A stretch of 64,000 nt of DNA from DASXMT01 sp963812965 (GTDB lineage: Bacteria > Actinomycetota > Acidimicrobiia > Acidimicrobiales > RAAP-2), in assembly GCA_963812965.1 (NCBI GenBank), contig CAWEXG010000006.1:1-64000 (forward strand), in the 5' to 3' direction. The position numbers and the translations under genes were made by a program. This document shows, in pieces, positions 9,489 to 17,697 of the stretch (position 1 is the first letter of the stretch; the number at the start of each line of letters is the position of its first letter). The notes under the pieces were generated by a model, which saw nothing but the letters and a program-made list of their open reading frames with translations, made no database searches and was not told the origin of the DNA.

Positions 9489-10451
9489 TTGCTGGCGTTG
9501 CTGTTGGTCGTGTGCGTGGTTTGCGGTCTCTTTGCTGGCGGATCGCCCTCTTCGTATGCCACCTCGCTCTGTTCGGGTGGCGCCCACAGCGCTGGAACCT
9601 CAGGTTGCTCGCCGGTGCCAGCCTGGCCTTCGGGGTTGGCCAGCGTCGATGGTGGCCCCGCCCTGCGGGCTCTCTCGACGGGGAAGGGGGTCACGGTCGC
9701 CCTGGTCGATACTGGCGTCGTCCCAGTCCCCGAACTGGACGGCGCCCTCTGGTCGAGTGCCAGTCGGAGTTTTGTCCCCGGAGCCGGAGTCACCGATCAG
9801 GATGGACATGGCACGGAGATGGCTGACATTGTCCACGAGGTCGCCCCAGGGGCCAGACTTCTCGACCTCGAGGCGCTCGGAAGTGGCGGTGGAACAGACG
9901 CCGAAGTGGCCTCGGCCATCCGCTATGGCGTAAGGCGAGGCGCTCGCATCGTCAATCTAAGTGCTGAAGGTGCTGCACCGGAGCCCGCCATCCGCTCAGC
10001 GATCTCGTATGCGGGCCGCCACGGAGTACTGGTGGTCGTTGCCGCGGGCAACGATGGAATCGACTCTGACACGTTTCCGAGCTACCCGGCTGGCTATTCC
10101 CTTCCGAACATGGTCGCAGTGGCCGCCACCGACGGACGCGGGCATCTGGCTGCAGGTTCAGATTGGGGGTCTGGTCGCATTGCAGTAGGAGCCTTGGGAG
10201 TGAATGTACCGACGATCACGCTTACCGGTACACCGGTCGAGGTGAGCGGGACTTCCCCAGCCGCCGCGATCACTTCGGGCGTGGCGGCTCTGGTCATCGC
10301 ACGACAACCACGAATTTCGGTGGCGCAGCTTCGCCGCGATCTGTTGACCGGTGCAACCTGGGAAGCCGGACTGGCAGGACGGACCTCCAGCGGAGGTCAG
10401 CTGGACGCTCTACGTGTCTTGCGGAACGTAACGAGGGAATACCACAAGTGA
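9489..10451 (+). CDS. Secreted S8 (subtilisin-type) serine protease
   Basis: The catalytic triad is complete: Asp74 (ALVDTGV), His107 (DGHGTEMA) and Ser256 (SGTSPAAA), with the oxyanion-hole Asn188 in AAGNDG. A hydrophobic N-terminal segment serves as signal peptide. The start is uncertain: TTG at 9489 gives a very short n-region, while the same frame upstream reads a basic RLSRRALLL but has no ATG, GTG or TTG before the previous stop, so a CTG start near 9435 or coupling to the upstream gene is possible. There is no C-terminal membrane anchor, unlike ESX mycosins. Its likely partner or substrate is the upstream lipoprotein (inference from adjacency). Confidence 0.8.
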   Translation: MLALLLVVCVVCGLFAGGSPSSYATSLCSGGAHSAGTSGCSPVPAWPSGLASVDGGPALRALSTGKGVTVALVDTGVVPVPELDGALWSSASRSFVPGAGVTDQDGHGTEMADIVHEVAPGARLLDLEALGSGGGTDAEVASAIRYGVRRGARIVNLSAEGAAPEPAIRSAISYAGRHGVLVVVAAGNDGIDSDTFPSYPAGYSLPNMVAVAATDGRGHLAAGSDWGSGRIAVGALGVNVPTITLTGTPVEVSGTSPAAAITSGVAALVIARQPRISVAQLRRDLLTGATWEAGLAGRTSSGGQLDALRVLRNVTREYHK

Positions 10452-10555
10452 TCGAGGGGGCACTCTGACTTCGAGGTCTTCTGTGACCCGTGCCAGTGAG
10501 GAGCCAGTGCAATGGCGTCAGCTCGCCGTCCGCTCTTACGAGCTGAGGTCTGGCT

Positions 10556-10825
10556 CTAGTGCACCTCGAATGCAATCATCGGCACGATCATCGGAGCAAT
10601 GGGTTCTAGCCCGGCGGCAGCCACGATCGGTCCGAGATGGGCGGCGAACACATCGAAGTCCTCTTCGCTTTCCCAGACATCGAAGATGGCGATCCCCTCT
10701 CCCTCGCCGAAGCAGCTGTGCATCTTCATGCCCTTCGGTTCTACGCCGGACGCTCGGAGCTGATCATCGATACGCCGGTACTGCTCCTCGGTCATATCGG
10801 TGGGACGGATGTAGACACCGATCAT
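10556..10825 (-). CDS. Small dimeric alpha-beta barrel (DABB/monooxygenase-like) protein
   Basis: The 89-residue protein opens MIGVYIRPTDMTEEQYRRI and contains AIFDVWESEEDFDVFAAHLG, the pattern of small stress-responsive or antibiotic-biosynthesis-monooxygenase-like barrels that act as homodimers. I chose ATG 10825 because an AAAGGTGG ribosome site lies just upstream; a longer frame to 10906 exists but has no such site. No cofactor residues can be assigned. It lies downstream of the SABATH methyltransferase on the same strand with a 92-base gap, so the two may share a transcript. Confidence 0.65.
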   Translation of the reverse strand: MIGVYIRPTDMTEEQYRRIDDQLRASGVEPKGMKMHSCFGEGEGIAIFDVWESEEDFDVFAAHLGPIVAAAGLEPIAPMIVPMIAFEVH

Positions 10826-10917
10826 CGCTTCCACCTTTCGCTTGAACACTGCCGATACTACGCGCGACGAGCCCGCGCCCACCCGTGGGCGCCTGCACGT
10901 ATTCATTCACGGTCCGG

Positions 10918-12006
10918 CTACGGAAGCCGACGGAGGAGGATGGTGAGCGTCCAGTCCTCGAACGCATGAGCACCCGGCTCGGCTTCGAAACGCCCGGCAA
11001 GCTCGGTGAAGAAGCGGTCGACCAACACCTGTGGCGAGATGCCGACGGCACCCGGTTCGAAGAGGCCGATCCGCAGGCTCGACTCGCTGAAGCCCCGTAC
11101 GAACCCGACGTACGCTGCGGCATAGGCCGTCGCATCGCCGTCCTGGAGATAGAGCGCCTCGTACGGAGAGGGGACGCCGTTCGTCTCGGCAACCTCGATG
11201 GCGAAGCTGTCGGCAAGTTCTCTGCCGGGCTGCAGCGGGGCAACAGCCTCGTCGACGGTGCGGGCGTAGACCGGGAACACGTAGGCGTCCAGCACGTCCT
11301 GTGACAAGACGCCGGCGGCGGCCAATCCCTCGGCGACCTCGTTCATCACCGCCAGCAGCTCGCTGGCGGTCGCTCTGGTCCCACTGCCCGGCACCCTGTC
11401 GTCGGGAACGGAGCCGACGCACTGGACGAGGAGACGCCCGTCCGTCGCCAGGTCGCTCGCCCGGGCGGCGAGGAAGCGACGCCAGTCGGCAGCTGCGGTG
11501 GTGGCCAACGCACTGCGTGTCTCGTCCGTCGTCCGGTCGAAGTACAGCGCCCCCGGGGCATGGACCGGGGGTAGTGCCGCCAGCCAGTGCGCCGCGTTGA
11601 ACGACATGCCGATGTGGGCGCTACCTGGGGCGACACAAGGCCCGAAGAAGTCGGTCCCCACGGCTGTCGGGAGGATCGTTCCTCTCAGGTCCCGGTAGCC
11701 GCCGGTGTCATCAGTCATGTTGGCGAAGAGCGTGCCCCAGTCGTTCGTCGGCAGGTCGGCGTGCACGGCGACGACCGTGCCGGTCGGATCGAGTGCACGG
11801 TACGCCTCGATGGCCGTGCGGAAGGACGACTTCGAGTTGACACCGGTGCCACACCCGTAGTCGACGATCGTCCACCCGCCTGGAACGCTCCCGACCGAGC
11901 GCACCGCCTCCTCCAACAGGTGTGCACCGGTGCGCGCGACGTCGCGCTGGTACTCGCCGTGAGCGTCGTAGTACCCGTCACCCTTCATCCCCTCGGTGGC
12001 GCGCAT
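10918..12006 (-). CDS. SABATH-type SAM-dependent carboxyl methyltransferase
   Basis: The 362-residue protein matches the plant-type SABATH family (Methyltransf_7). It has an N-terminal YYDAHGEYQRD segment, the SAM-binding motif VDYGCGTGVNS (about 48-58), a DLPTNDW motif (about 84-90) where these enzymes have NDFN, and the S-FNAAHWL and YFD elements that shape the substrate pocket. SABATH enzymes methylate carboxyl groups of small acids such as salicylate, indole-acetate or benzoate; the substrate here cannot be told. The length is normal. A candidate small gene with a strong ribosome site ends 18 bases upstream. Confidence 0.75.
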   Translation of the reverse strand: MRATEGMKGDGYYDAHGEYQRDVARTGAHLLEEAVRSVGSVPGGWTIVDYGCGTGVNSKSSFRTAIEAYRALDPTGTVVAVHADLPTNDWGTLFANMTDDTGGYRDLRGTILPTAVGTDFFGPCVAPGSAHIGMSFNAAHWLAALPPVHAPGALYFDRTTDETRSALATTAAADWRRFLAARASDLATDGRLLVQCVGSVPDDRVPGSGTRATASELLAVMNEVAEGLAAAGVLSQDVLDAYVFPVYARTVDEAVAPLQPGRELADSFAIEVAETNGVPSPYEALYLQDGDATAYAAAYVGFVRGFSESSLRIGLFEPGAVGISPQVLVDRFFTELAGRFEAEPGAHAFEDWTLTILLRRLP

Positions 12007-12024
12007 GCCAGGATCGTACTTGGG

Positions 12025-12237
12025 CTAGTTGCTGCCGGGCCCGACGGAGCGGATCGCCTGACGCCCTCGTTCCCTCCGTGCCGCCAGGGGACACGCCCTC
12101 TCGTGATGGAAAATGGCCGTTCCGGGCTTCGCCAGCAGGCACACGGGGAGGTCGCCAACCCTCCTCTTCTTCTTTGGGTTCTCCGAACCGACTCCGGCCC
12201 AGCTCGGTTCCTCTGGGACCCCGTTCTGCCCAACCAT
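12025..12237 (-). CDS. Candidate small protein ahead of the SABATH gene
   Basis: This is a 70-residue frame starting ATG GTT GGG, preceded by TAAGGAGG about 7 bases upstream, one of the best ribosome sites in the window. It is followed 18 bases later by the methyltransferase start on the same strand. The product is basic, with a PKKKRRV cluster in the middle and a C-terminal Arg-rich stretch. I recognise no family. The ribosome site and operon-like placement argue for translation; the unusual composition argues for caution. Confidence 0.35.
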   Translation of the reverse strand: MVGQNGVPEEPSWAGVGSENPKKKRRVGDLPVCLLAKPGTAIFHHERACPLAARRERGRQAIRSVGPGSN

Positions 12238-12280
12238 GAAGCCTCCTTACCCCGGACGGAGGACCACACCAGACCTAGGA

Positions 12281-13547
12281 TCAGGTTCCAGGCGCGTCGG
12301 TGAGCAACCGTGTCACTTGCTGCAACACCACGTCGGCCACCCGTTGTTCGGCTGTATCACTCATCTGTGCAACGCCGGCCATAAGACGTTCGAGCGTGTC
12401 GTTCACGACAGTTGTTGCCGTCTTCAAGCTGAGCCCCCACGTCGTTCCCTCGCTGAAGAGATGAGATCGTCGGACCTCTCGAACGTCGCTCACCCCGCCG
12501 ACGTTCTGGCCGAGCGTTGGATCCGCAGTGATCGTCTGGCCGCGATGGTCTCGGGGATCCAAAGCCAGCGTCGACAGCAGGTCGTAGGCCGGAGCCAGCC
12601 GTACAACCAGCCCGGACGGATCATGAAGAACGGAAACGTTCTTCGCATGAGCATCGGCGTTCCCAACCGCGACATTGAACGTCACGAGCTGAAGGAGGTT
12701 CGACAGATCGCGTCGGGCACCGTAATCCCGGAGCAGCACCGCAAGGTCACGCAACGACGGCCCGCCTGCGGCTTGGTACTTCAGATCGGGAGGGAACCCG
12801 GTTGCCTGGCAAAAATCCTCCTGGTGCACCCGCACCGGCCCGTCCGGTGTGACCAGCCGGTCGTAGCGCCGGACCGCCAACGCCGATGTTCCGTCGATAT
12901 CCACCAGCTCGGCATCGGGCGTATCAAGTCCGCAAACACGGGCCAGTCCGAGACACGTCAACTCGTTGGCAGCCAGGCGATGACGACCGTCGGGCTTCAT
13001 GATCCACGTCGAGGGAGCTCCACCCCTCGGTTGTTGCCAGGACCCGTCAGGTGATCGACCAAGGAGCAGCTTGCCCTGAAACCCGGCCAGTGAGGGCCGC
13101 CAACCGGCTGCCGGGTCAGCACCGAGTGGAACCGTTTCCAATCGCGCCACGCATGTCGGCGATATCGGTATCGCTGAGCGGGCGGTACGCCCAATCCCCC
13201 CGGCCCGGGACCGGCGTACCATCGGGAACGATCACAACTGCACCTGCGCAGTCCTGCCCGAAGGCGTGCAGAAGTCCGTAGGTGTCGGAACGACTGACGC
13301 CGGCCAGAGCGGCCATTGCGTCGAGCGCCGGGCCTTCGGGAAGAAGGTTGTCGAAGAAGTTGGTCGCCTTCTCGTTGACGTCTCGGCCCGTAGCCCCCAA
13401 CGACAGGGACAACGAGAGAGGTCGGCTGCCTCGACCCCATCGCTTCATGCCATCCGTGGCCCAGGTGATCGAGAGGCGTAGATCCCGGTCGCGTTCAAGA
13501 ACGGCAAGGTGGGTTCCGTCCAGCCACACGTTGAGCTCTTCAGGCAC
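12281..13547 (-). pseudogene. hipA: HipA-family serine/threonine kinase toxin, frameshifted
   Basis: The N-terminal HipA domain reads from GTG 13547 (LNVWLDGTHLAVLERD) to about 13140. The kinase part continues in another frame from ARLETVPLGADP to the stop at 12281. One base change near 13140 joins them into about 420 residues. The kinase part has the SLAGFQGKLLL loop, the catalytic GNADAHAKN motif and the metal-binding PAYDLLST motif. HipA kinases phosphorylate glutamyl-tRNA synthetase in the best-known case and induce dormancy. The start overlaps the HipB gene by 8 bases. The shift probably inactivates the toxin, unless it is an assembly error. Confidence 0.8.
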
Positions 13548-13794
13548 CGCGATCGCTCCTTGGCCTCACGATCACCTCGCAACCCACCAGTCGGAGCAGT
13601 CGAAGCACGTGGCCGACAGACCCCCCGAAGTCCCCGGCCTCGAGTGCCGACACGTACGGCTGCGTAACCCCCTCCTCGTCGGCAAGATGGCGCTGCGTTG
13701 CCCCGGCCTGCTCACGGAAGTACCGGAGCGCGGCGCCCAAGTCCTGCGGGGCAACGACGCGGTAGAAGTCGCTGTCGGAGCCGGATATCACCAT
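13540..13794 (-). CDS. hipB: HipB-like XRE-family antitoxin
   Basis: The 84-residue protein has an XRE helix-turn-helix (about residues 20-70: LGAALRYFREQAGATQ and VTQPYVSALEAGDFGGS). It overlaps the downstream hipA start by 8 bases, the standard HipBA order. HipB binds HipA and represses the operon. The palindrome at 13800-13814 directly upstream of the start is a likely operator. A second copy of this gene's first 67 or so bases and its promoter lies at 14472-14593. Confidence 0.8.
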   Translation of the reverse strand: MVISGSDSDFYRVVAPQDLGAALRYFREQAGATQRHLADEEGVTQPYVSALEAGDFGGSVGHVLRLLRLVGCEVIVRPRSDRGA

Positions 13795-13799
13795 ATGCT

Positions 13800-13814
13800 T
13801 ATTCTAGCAGAATA
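13800..13814 (-). promoter_or_regulatory. hipBA operator palindrome
   Basis: TATTCT-AGC-AGAATA is a perfect 6+6 inverted repeat 5 bases upstream of the hipB ATG, within an AT-rich tract that would carry the promoter. Its place fits HipB autoregulation. The duplicated copy near 14546-14560 has substitutions that break the symmetry. Confidence 0.55.
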
Positions 13815-13913
13815 TAACCATTTAGTGATGTCCGACAGGGGACCGCTCCTCACCCACGGCGGCTGTGGATGCCAGGGGTCCGAACGATCCGTTTGCGGAT
13901 GTATGTTCTTCAC

Positions 13914-14372
13914 ATGCACGGCTCGGTGACAGTCCACATGGCAGCGTCCCCCGAGCGGATCTGGGATCTGGTGAGCGACGTCACCAAGATCGGCAGCTTC
14001 AGTCCCGAGACGTTCGAAGCCGAGTGGCTCGACGGCGCCACAGGACCGGCAGTCGGGGTGAGGTTCCGCGGCCACGTCCGCCGCAACGGTCGTGGTCCCG
14101 TCTACTGGACGACCTGCACGATCGTCGCCTGTGATCCTGGCCGGGAGTTCGCCTTCGGCGTGGGCACGGGAGACAGGCCGATGAACACCTGGCGGTACCA
14201 CCTCGAACCGAGTGGCGACGGGACCGACGTGACCGAGTCGTTTCAGCTCGCGGATATGGCGTTACTCCGCTTGTACTGGGCACTCTTCGGGTGGACTCGC
14301 GGCAAAACGAACCACAACGGCATGCGCACCACCCTCGAGCGCATCCGAGCCGAGATCGAGGCCGCCGGCTAG
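13914..14372 (+). CDS. SRPBCC (START-like) domain protein
   Basis: From ATG 13914 the 152-residue protein shows the polyketide-cyclase/SRPBCC pattern: VTVHMAASPERIWDLVSDVTKIGSFSPE at the N-terminus, a central WTTCTIVACDPGREFAF strand pair, and a C-terminal helix ending in MRTTLERIRAEIEAAG. These folds enclose a hydrophobic pocket for lipids or polycyclic ligands; the ligand is unknown. Starts at 13869 or 13899 are possible but add residues outside the domain. It is transcribed divergently from hipBA and lies between the two copies of the hipB promoter segment. Confidence 0.7.
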   Translation: MHGSVTVHMAASPERIWDLVSDVTKIGSFSPETFEAEWLDGATGPAVGVRFRGHVRRNGRGPVYWTTCTIVACDPGREFAFGVGTGDRPMNTWRYHLEPSGDGTDVTESFQLADMALLRLYWALFGWTRGKTNHNGMRTTLERIRAEIEAAG

Positions 14373-14420
14373 TGGCCTGAAGCGGAGATCCGCTCGCAGT
14401 AGCTAGCCGGGATCCCTCAG

Positions 14421-14593
14421 TTACGGGTTCTGGCGGGGGTCCGTGTAAGACCGCACGTCGAGCTGAGCTTCGAGCGCGGCGCCCAAGTCCTGCGGGGCAA
14501 CAACGCGGTAGAAGTCGCTGTCGGAGCCGGATATCACCATACGCTTGTTCTAGCAAGATATAACCATTTAGTGATGCCAGACAGGAGACCGCT
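14421..14593 (-). pseudogene. Duplicated fragment of hipB start and promoter
   Basis: Bases 14472-14593 repeat 13726-13847 without gaps and with about eight substitutions. The copy holds the hipB promoter tract and the first 23 or so codons (MVISGSDSDFYRVVAPQDLG) from ATG 14540, then runs into unrelated sequence and stops at 14421, leaving a 39-codon frame. No hipA accompanies it. It looks like the stump of a second HipBA module or a product of local duplication. Confidence 0.75.
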
Positions 14594-14619
14594 GTCTCAG
14601 GCGAGAGTCCTGGAGCAGA

Positions 14620-14648
14620 ACATATGTCGGTGATAACATATGTCGGTG
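14620..14648 (+). promoter_or_regulatory. Direct-repeat operator at VapB start
   Basis: ACATATGTCGGTG occurs twice (14620-14632 and 14636-14648) with a 16-base period, overlapping the candidate starts of the antitoxin gene. Each copy contains the palindrome ACATATGT. This is a likely binding site for the ribbon-helix-helix antitoxin, and it favours the inner ATG at 14652 as the true start. Confidence 0.45.
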
Positions 14649-14918
14649 GCCATGAAACGAACGACGGTATTTGCCGACGAGAACGACCTTGCGATCCTCA
14701 AGGCCGTTGCTGCACGCCGCGGTATGGCCGAAGCCGAGCTTCTGCGAGACGCCATCCATCTCGTTGCGATGGCCAATCAGACCTGGACTGAGCCGTTTTT
14801 TACCCACACGTATACCTCCGACGACAGGTCACCTGGAGCGCGGGCCGCTGACATCCTCCAGGACACCTGGGCCGAAAAGGCCGACGCATACGAGCAGACT
14901 AAGAGCCCGGCTCGTTGA
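14640..14918 (+). CDS. VapB-like ribbon-helix-helix antitoxin
   Basis: The 92-residue protein begins MKRTTVFADENDLAILKAVAARRG, a ribbon-helix-helix DNA-binding start, followed by an acidic toxin-binding tail. Its stop overlaps the PIN toxin start by 4 bases, so translation is coupled. Start 14640 is listed; the inner ATG at 14652 fits the ribbon-helix-helix family better and follows a GGTGG. It is probably autoregulated through the direct repeat at 14620-14648. Confidence 0.75.
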   Translation: MSVAMKRTTVFADENDLAILKAVAARRGMAEAELLRDAIHLVAMANQTWTEPFFTHTYTSDDRSPGARAADILQDTWAEKADAYEQTKSPAR

Positions 14919-15352
14919 TCGTCGTCGTGGCAGACACGTCAGGACTGCTGGCCGCCCTCGACGAGACCCACCCGGACGGTGACGCCGCTCGCCGGGTATT
15001 ACGCGACGCCGGAACATTGATCGTCTCGCCAGTGCTGCTCAGCGAGCTCGATCATGTGACTCGCCGTGTCCTCGGTCGTGATGCTGCACACCAGGCGATT
15101 GACGACATCCGACGCTGGGCAAGAGCGGGGCGTGCCGTGCTTCCCAAAGTGACGGCCGACACCCTCGACACTGCACAAGCCGTGCGCGAGCGCTACCTGG
15201 ACCTGCATCTCGATCTTGCCGATGCCGTGAACGTGGTGTTCGCAGCCCAGTTCCGCACCAACGCTGTGCTAACACTCGATTACAGGGACTTCCGCGCCAT
15301 CCGCCCTCTCACCGACCACCACGCCTTCCGGCTACTGCCCGACGACGCCTGA
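14915..15352 (+). CDS. VapC-like PIN-domain RNase toxin
   Basis: The 145-residue PIN protein has the acidic metal-binding residues in the usual places: Asp7 in VVADTSG, Glu44 in LLSELDHV, Asp in LDLADAVNVVFA (about 100) and a C-terminal LTLDYRDFRAI. VapC toxins cleave tRNA or rRNA. It starts with TTG overlapping the antitoxin stop (TTGA). Length and motifs look intact. Confidence 0.8.
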   Translation: MIVVVADTSGLLAALDETHPDGDAARRVLRDAGTLIVSPVLLSELDHVTRRVLGRDAAHQAIDDIRRWARAGRAVLPKVTADTLDTAQAVRERYLDLHLDLADAVNVVFAAQFRTNAVLTLDYRDFRAIRPLTDHHAFRLLPDDA

Positions 15353-15492
15353 TACCGCCAGTTCGAGCGATGCTTCCGGCACGACCAGACCGGAGCCGGC
15401 ATCGGACGTACGGCAGGGCGAACGCCATTCAGGTTGCTGGGCCTGGAACGTGCCGAATTGCCATCGGGTCGGGGCGAGCACACGCTTGGGTC

Positions 15493-15572
15493 ATGACGCC
15501 TGACCAGTACACCCATGGTCATCACGAGAGCGTGCTGCGATCCCATCGCTGGCGAACAGCGGACCAAACAGC
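15493..15572 (+). pseudogene. N-terminal fragment of a class I SAM methyltransferase
   Basis: From ATG 15493 the frame reads YTHGHHESVLRSHRWRTAD, which I recognise as the start of a common actinobacterial methyltransferase (UbiE/methyltransferase-11 type). After about 26 codons the resemblance ends, before the SAM-binding motif. The rest of the gap 15353-15627 holds nothing else I can support. Confidence 0.4.
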
Positions 15573-15627
15573 CCACCCTGAAGGAGTTCCTCGTCGGCCT
15601 GCCGCCGGTCGCCCGATGACCTCTCTG

Positions 15628-16029
15628 TCAGGTGGTGCCCAGTGCTGATGCGACGTCGGTCTGGGCGAAGTTGTCGCCCTTGTAGAGCAAGGGCTCTCCA
15701 GTCGCCCGTGCCAGTGCGTAGGCGAAGCAGTCGCCGAAGTTGAGCCCAGCCGGGTGGCCGCTGCCCTTGCCGAAATCGCGATAGGCCTGCCGAGCAATCT
15801 CCGCGTGCCTCCGCGTCACCGGTTCGACCTCGACGCGGGCCACGGCCAGGAGATCGTCGAGTCGGCCGCTGAGCACCGGATCGCGGTTCGCGTCGACGAC
15901 GATCGCAGTCTCGACGTACGTTCCCGCTGAAACCCGCGGCTCGCCTGCTTGGGCAAGGACATGCACATAGCGATCAGCGTCAGGTTCGTTGCGCAGAATG
16001 GCGATGATCGCCGACGTGTCAACGATCAC
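15628..16029 (-). CDS. VapC-like PIN-domain RNase toxin
   Basis: The 133-residue protein starts MIVDTSAIIAIL (Asp4), has YVETAIVV with the conserved Glu near residue 40 and NFGDCFAYALA with the third acidic residue near 99, and ends GDNFAQTDV. This is the compact VapC type that pairs with Rv0623-like antitoxins. It overlaps the antitoxin gene by 4 bases. All catalytic residues are present. Confidence 0.85.
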   Translation of the reverse strand: MIVDTSAIIAILRNEPDADRYVHVLAQAGEPRVSAGTYVETAIVVDANRDPVLSGRLDDLLAVARVEVEPVTRRHAEIARQAYRDFGKGSGHPAGLNFGDCFAYALARATGEPLLYKGDNFAQTDVASALGTT

Positions 16030-16289
16030 CGGGGCAATCCGGCATCGTCATAGAGGAAATCGCCGTGGTCGGCGCTGCGGTATGGCTCGATCCACCGGCT
16101 TGCGGCCTCCTGAGCAATTCTCTGCATGCGAGCCGCCCGCTCGACCGTTGCGGTCTCGTCCTGCTGTTCGAGCCGACCGAGACGCTCACGGACTGCCATG
16201 GTGACGGCACGGGTGACGCTCTCGCCTGTTGTGGCGGCGAGCTTGCGTGCAAGACGTTCGGTCTCGTCGTTCTTGATGTTCAAGCTCAT
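16026..16289 (-). CDS. VapB antitoxin, Rv0623/PSK family
   Basis: The 87-residue protein begins MSLNIKNDETERLARKLAATTGESVTRAV, the hallmark of the Rv0623-like antitoxins, with an N-terminal DNA-binding part and a C-terminal toxin-binding part ending FLYDDAGLPR. The ATG start and the 4-base overlap with the PIN toxin are typical. It neutralises the toxin encoded downstream and should repress the operon. Confidence 0.85.
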   Translation of the reverse strand: MSLNIKNDETERLARKLAATTGESVTRAVTMAVRERLGRLEQQDETATVERAARMQRIAQEAASRWIEPYRSADHGDFLYDDAGLPR

Positions 16290-16490
16290 TGCAGAAGTCT
16301 ACCGTGGACAATCTACCTTTCTGTACATACGTCCGGAATTGATCGTCATCACCTATTCCCGGTGCGTTCACCGTGCCCGAGCTCGAGGCCATCCTCGAGA
16401 TGGACTTACCCGAACCTCCCACAACTCAGCACGTGAGCAGGCCGCACGGGCGAAGTGCGGCCCCGTTGCCACTTCGGTGAGACTGTGGCC

Positions 16491-16820
16491 ATGGCGTTCG
16501 GTCAACAGTCGGGCCCGCCGGCGTCGGCGAGGCAGGTGCAGGAGCTGCTGGCTCTCCTCCAGGACGCCGGTCACACCGACTTCCGCGACGCGCGTGGCCC
16601 AATGGGATTCACACAGCGCCAAGCCGCCGGCAAGTTCACTCGAGACGAGATAGCAGCGTTCATCGACCGGCTGCAGAACACAGAGAGCGATGGGGGCACC
16701 CCTGCCGCTGCCAAGACGCCGGCAAGGCTGTCTGCCGTAGAGCAGGCGATCCGTCGCATGCCTGCCGAGCAGCTCGCCGCCGAGCTTCAGCGACGCGGCT
16801 GGACCGTAATCGAGCCATAG
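16491..16820 (+). CDS. Conserved hypothetical protein (FTQRQ-type)
   Basis: From ATG 16491 the 109-residue protein has a helical N-terminal half with VQELLALLQDAGHTDFRDARGP and the sequence FTQRQAAGKFTRDEI, seen in actinobacterial proteins of unknown role, then a Pro/Ala linker and a second helical part ending AAELQRRGWTVIEP. No catalytic or DNA-binding motif is evident. It stands alone between TA modules. GTG 16455 would add residues lacking family resemblance. Confidence 0.6.
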   Translation: MAFGQQSGPPASARQVQELLALLQDAGHTDFRDARGPMGFTQRQAAGKFTRDEIAAFIDRLQNTESDGGTPAAAKTPARLSAVEQAIRRMPAEQLAAELQRRGWTVIEP

Positions 16821-16926
16821 AACCGGTCTGGGATATTTGGCGTCGGCCGTCACCAGACAGCCGATTGGAGACGACCCGGAGTTTTCGGCCAGTTGGGCTG
16901 CGCTACCCGGCGGGTCGTACCGAGCG

Positions 16927-17531
16927 CTACCTTCGACGTCGCTTCCTCATGTAGTCGGTGTCGTCGTGGACCTTCTGGTAGTCAGTTTCGTAGAGTGCGT
17001 GAACTTTGATAGAGCAACCGTCGATACGGAGCACCTGGGCGTTCTCCCCCGGTTTCTTGGGCATTAGGGCCACCACTTCGCAGGCGGCTGCCCCGTTACC
17101 CTTTACCACCGCTTCAAGCGCGGGCAGAAGGTCAGAATCCGCAGAGACGAGGATGCCCACGTCGATGTCTGGTCCGAGCACCAGCATCACAAAATCGACT
17201 GCGAGCATTACGTCGATGCCCTTCTCCCGGGGAACACGCGGGTTGCGGTAGTTCAGACTCCGGGAGTGAGGCGTCACAAGGTCGGAGTGCCCCCAGAGCG
17301 CAATTTGTCGGTCGAACGCCGCTGCTGCGTCAGGTTGGTGTTTGGTTGTTGGACGGCCTCGATAGACATGCACCTGCACTAACTCACGGTTAGGCCCGGC
17401 TAGCTTCTTCCCGAGCCTCAGCGGATCGATCTGACCCTCTACGTAGTGTGGGTCGTCGTCGGGGAAAAACAGTCGCGCGATCGCATGTAGGTGTTCTGAT
17501 AGTCAATGAAAACCGCCACACGCTGTGTCAC
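16927..17531 (-). pseudogene. NYN-domain (LabA/DUF88-like) nuclease, homopolymer frameshift
   Basis: GTG 17531 starts MTQRVAVFIDYQNTYMRSRDC. After a run of five Ts (near 17467) the frame breaks, and the family sequence FFPDDDPHYVEGQIDP continues in another frame to the stop at 16927. One extra T restores about 200 residues. The NYN acidic residues are present: FIDYQN, DVMLAVDFVML and VSADSDLLPAL. NYN proteins are PIN-related metal-dependent RNases. The longest uninterrupted frame is 16927-17379. Because the change sits in a homopolymer, a sequencing error or slippage is as likely as true loss. Confidence 0.7.
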
Positions 17532-17697
17532 AGAAACACCTCTACAGAAAACCCCACCATTCCAGGTCAGCCCGAAGGCGTCCTGAAAGGTGGGGGGGAT
17601 TAATCACCAGTATACGCGTTGACGCTAACGTTTGTCCACCGTTTTCCCTGGTAGTGACGATCTTCTACTATCTATCGAACATCAGTTCGAGAGCACC

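Noticed and set aside
12145..12175. Resemblance of PKKKRRV to a eukaryotic nuclear-localisation signal
   Set aside because: Taken as chance for function: basic clusters occur in many bacterial small proteins, and nothing else suggests a host-targeted effector.
12113..13054. 313-codon plus-strand frame
   Set aside because: It lies opposite the hipA gene and its translation is a shadow of that gene.
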